This document shows positions 5,607-7,037 of a DNA stretch of 7,037 nucleotides, piece after piece. The notes beneath the pieces are model-generated. The model was not told where the DNA came from. It saw nothing but the letters and a program-made list of their open reading frames with translations, and did no database searches. The position numbers and the translations under genes were made by a program. Numbering within the stretch: the stretch's first letter is position 1; the number at the start of each line of letters is the position of its first letter. Origin of the DNA: Prevotella sp. (GTDB taxonomy: Bacteria; Bacteroidota; Bacteroidia; Bacteroidales; Dysgonomonadaceae); contig JAISES010000185.1 in the NCBI GenBank assembly GCA_031263965.1, positions 1-7,037 of the forward strand, given 5' to 3'.

Positions 5607-6779
5607 ATGAAAAATTTATTTGTATTGCCGGTATTCCTATTGATGACATTAGGAATTTATGCCCAGGGCTATCAGTTTACAACAGTAAAGGAAAACCCTG
5701 TCACATCCATTAAAAACCAAGGAAACAGCGGTACCTGCTGGAGTTTTTCCGGAGTAGCATTCCTTGAGTCGGAACTTCTTCGTATGAACAAAGGAGAACA
5801 TGATCTTTCGGAAATGTATATCGTTCGACGCAATTATGCCGATAAAGCAGAGAAATATGTAAGAGTCAGCGGCAATCTTAATTTTGCACAAGGCGGATCA
5901 TTTGCCGATGTAGTAGAAACCCTGAACGAATACGGAGTGGTGCCGGACGAAGCATACGCAGGACTTAACTATGGGGAAACAACACATAAACACGGAGAAG
6001 TAGAAGCCGGACTTTCGGGTTATATAAAAGGAATTGCCGCTAACAAAAACAGACGGATATCTCCTGTTTGGACAATCGGGCTAAATGGTATTCTCGATGC
6101 TTATTTCGGAGCGTTTCCTCATGAATTCCAATATCAGGGTAAAAAATATACACCTCAGTCTCTGGCTCAATCATTGGGATTAGATAGCAAAAATTATGTT
6201 TCTTTCACGTCCTTTACACATCATCCATTCTATGCTCCGTTTGCATTGGAAATTCCGGACAACTGGCGCTGGTCTCTATCGTATAATGTGCCGGTAGACG
6301 AAATGATACAGATAATTGATAACGCCCTCAACAATGGCTATACCGTTGCATGGGCTACAGACGTAAGCGAAATCGGATTTACCCGCAATGGCGTAGCTGT
6401 TGTCCCCGATGAAGAAGCTTCTGAAAATGTAGGCTCCGACCAGGCTCATTGGCTGGGTTTACCACAAGCCGAAAAGAACAATCGCCTGAAGGCTCAGGCA
6501 GACCAAGGTCCGGTAAAAGAAAAAGCGATCACTCAGGAAATGCGTCAGGTTGCCTTCGATAACATGGAAACAACAGACGATCACGGAATGCAAATATATG
6601 GTATTGCAAAAGACCAAAACGGAACAAAATATTATCTGGTAAAAAATTCATGGGGAGAAACCGGAAAATACAAAGGTATATGGTATGCTTCAGAAGCTTT
6701 TGTTAAATACAAAACGACAAGCATCATGATCAATAAAGATGGGATTCCTGCTGCTTTAGCAAAGAAATCAGGTTTGTAA
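5607..6779 (+). CDS. secreted C1-family cysteine peptidase (bleomycin hydrolase/PepC-like)
   Basis: The 390-residue papain-fold (C1B subgroup) cysteine peptidase carries the three catalytic landmarks. Q38-G-N-S-G-T-C44-WSFS holds the oxyanion glutamine and nucleophile, H326 lies in DDHGMQIYG, and N347 is in VKNSWGE. Bleomycin hydrolase/PepC enzymes act as aminopeptidases and are usually cytoplasmic. Here an N-terminal signal peptide (MKNLFVLPVFLLMTLGIYA, likely cut before Q20) sends the enzyme out of the cytoplasm, as in many Bacteroidales homologues. The mature N-terminus lies about 24 residues before the active-site Cys, leaving no room for a long propeptide. The insertion between Cys and His (about 280 residues) is typical of the PepC-like group. 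It starts 34 bases after the HD-domain gene with no recognised promoter, so the two are probably co-transcribed. Physiological substrates, for example diet- or host-derived peptides, are unknown. Confidence 0.9.
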   Translation: MKNLFVLPVFLLMTLGIYAQGYQFTTVKENPVTSIKNQGNSGTCWSFSGVAFLESELLRMNKGEHDLSEMYIVRRNYADKAEKYVRVSGNLNFAQGGSFADVVETLNEYGVVPDEAYAGLNYGETTHKHGEVEAGLSGYIKGIAANKNRRISPVWTIGLNGILDAYFGAFPHEFQYQGKKYTPQSLAQSLGLDSKNYVSFTSFTHHPFYAPFALEIPDNWRWSLSYNVPVDEMIQIIDNALNNGYTVAWATDVSEIGFTRNGVAVVPDEEASENVGSDQAHWLGLPQAEKNNRLKAQADQGPVKEKAITQEMRQVAFDNMETTDDHGMQIYGIAKDQNGTKYYLVKNSWGETGKYKGIWYASEAFVKYKTTSIMINKDGIPAALAKKSGL

Positions 6780-6796
6780 TCAAAACCAACGATAGA

Positions 6797-6826
6797 AAAA
6801 GCCGTTTGGAGTTCCAAACGGCTTTT
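6797..6826. terminator. bidirectional intrinsic terminator
   Basis: AAAAGCCGTTTGG (6797-6809) pairs perfectly with CCAAACGGCTTTT (6814-6826) around AGTT, a 13-pair stem. It has a T run on the plus side and an A run on the other, so it can terminate transcripts from both directions. It lies 17 bases after the peptidase stop and 20 bases beyond the fabI stop on the opposite strand, as expected between convergent genes. Confidence 0.92.
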
Positions 6827-6846
6827 CTATTTCCTGTATTTTCTTT

Positions 6847-7037
6847 TTATTTCTTTTCGATATAATCTTCAACAATAGCCTGAGTGAGACCCATGTTGGA
6901 GAATCCCCCGTCGTGGAAAAGATTTTGCATCGTTACTTTGCGGGTATAATCTGAGAACATCATGATACAGTAATCGGCGCACTCGTCCGAATCTGCATTT
7001 CCCAGCGGAGACATTTTTCCTGCAAAATCGAGGAATG
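6847..7037 (-). CDS. fabI: enoyl-[acyl-carrier-protein] reductase [NADH], C-terminal part (runs off right edge)
   Basis: Only the last 62 codons and the TAA stop (6847-6849) are inside the window; the start lies beyond base 7037. The visible residues, FAGKMSPLGNADSDECADY, then MMFSDYTRKVTMQNLFHDGG and FSNMG, are the C-terminal helix-strand region of the FabI short-chain reductase fold. The LFHDGGFSNMG end is characteristic of Bacteroidales FabI. The enzyme reduces the trans-2-enoyl-ACP double bond with NADH in the last step of each fatty-acid elongation cycle, in the cytoplasm. Catalytic Tyr and Lys residues lie upstream, outside the window, so completeness cannot be checked. It is convergent to the C1 peptidase and shares its terminator. 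Confidence 0.92.
   Translation of the reverse strand, partial: FLDFAGKMSPLGNADSDECADYCIMMFSDYTRKVTMQNLFHDGGFSNMGLTQAIVEDYIEKK

Overview
The window looks like a chromosomal segment of a Bacteroidales bacterium (Dysgonomonas, Parabacteroides or Bacteroides-like). The evidence is the pyrB-pyrI-flavin reductase order, the sequence character of each protein, TAnnTTTG-type -7 promoter boxes, weak or absent Shine-Dalgarno sequences, and AT-rich spacers. No species can be named from sequence alone.

Minus-strand pyrimidine block (1-2042): a promoter at 2035-2042 precedes a 43-codon open reading frame whose end runs through a hairpin followed by seven U residues. Aspartate carbamoyltransferase begins just downstream (pyrB), then its zinc-containing regulatory chain (pyrI), then a flavin reductase-like gene that overlaps the pyrI stop by 4 bases. 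The layout resembles the leader-peptide attenuator of enterobacterial pyrBI, and I regard it as the most interesting thing here. The flavin reductase gene ends abruptly after 119 codons, about two thirds of its family's length, at one arm of a 16-base inverted repeat.

Repeat-rich accessory block (2043-3472): a small PEGA-domain lipoprotein gene (minus strand) lies directly beside a GC-rich, multi-hairpin palindromic element. The element and the last 30 codons of the gene occur again 877 bases away as a broken copy. The gene-tail halves are identical except for one lost base, whereas the palindromic halves have diverged by roughly a tenth, so the duplication is a mosaic. Between the copies is AT-rich DNA with short protein-like but broken reading frames. 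A possible 27-codon ORF with a good ribosome site and overlapping hairpins follows the second copy.

Plus-strand block (3473-6779): a 699-residue multi-pass membrane HD-domain phosphohydrolase of the PgpH/7TMR-HD type (probable cyclic-di-AMP phosphodiesterase) has its own promoter. It is followed 34 bases later by a secreted C1-family (bleomycin hydrolase/PepC-like) cysteine peptidase. A strong hairpin that can terminate in both directions separates the peptidase from the convergent 3' end of fabI (enoyl-ACP reductase), which runs off the right edge.

No tRNA, rRNA, CRISPR array or complete transposase gene was seen.
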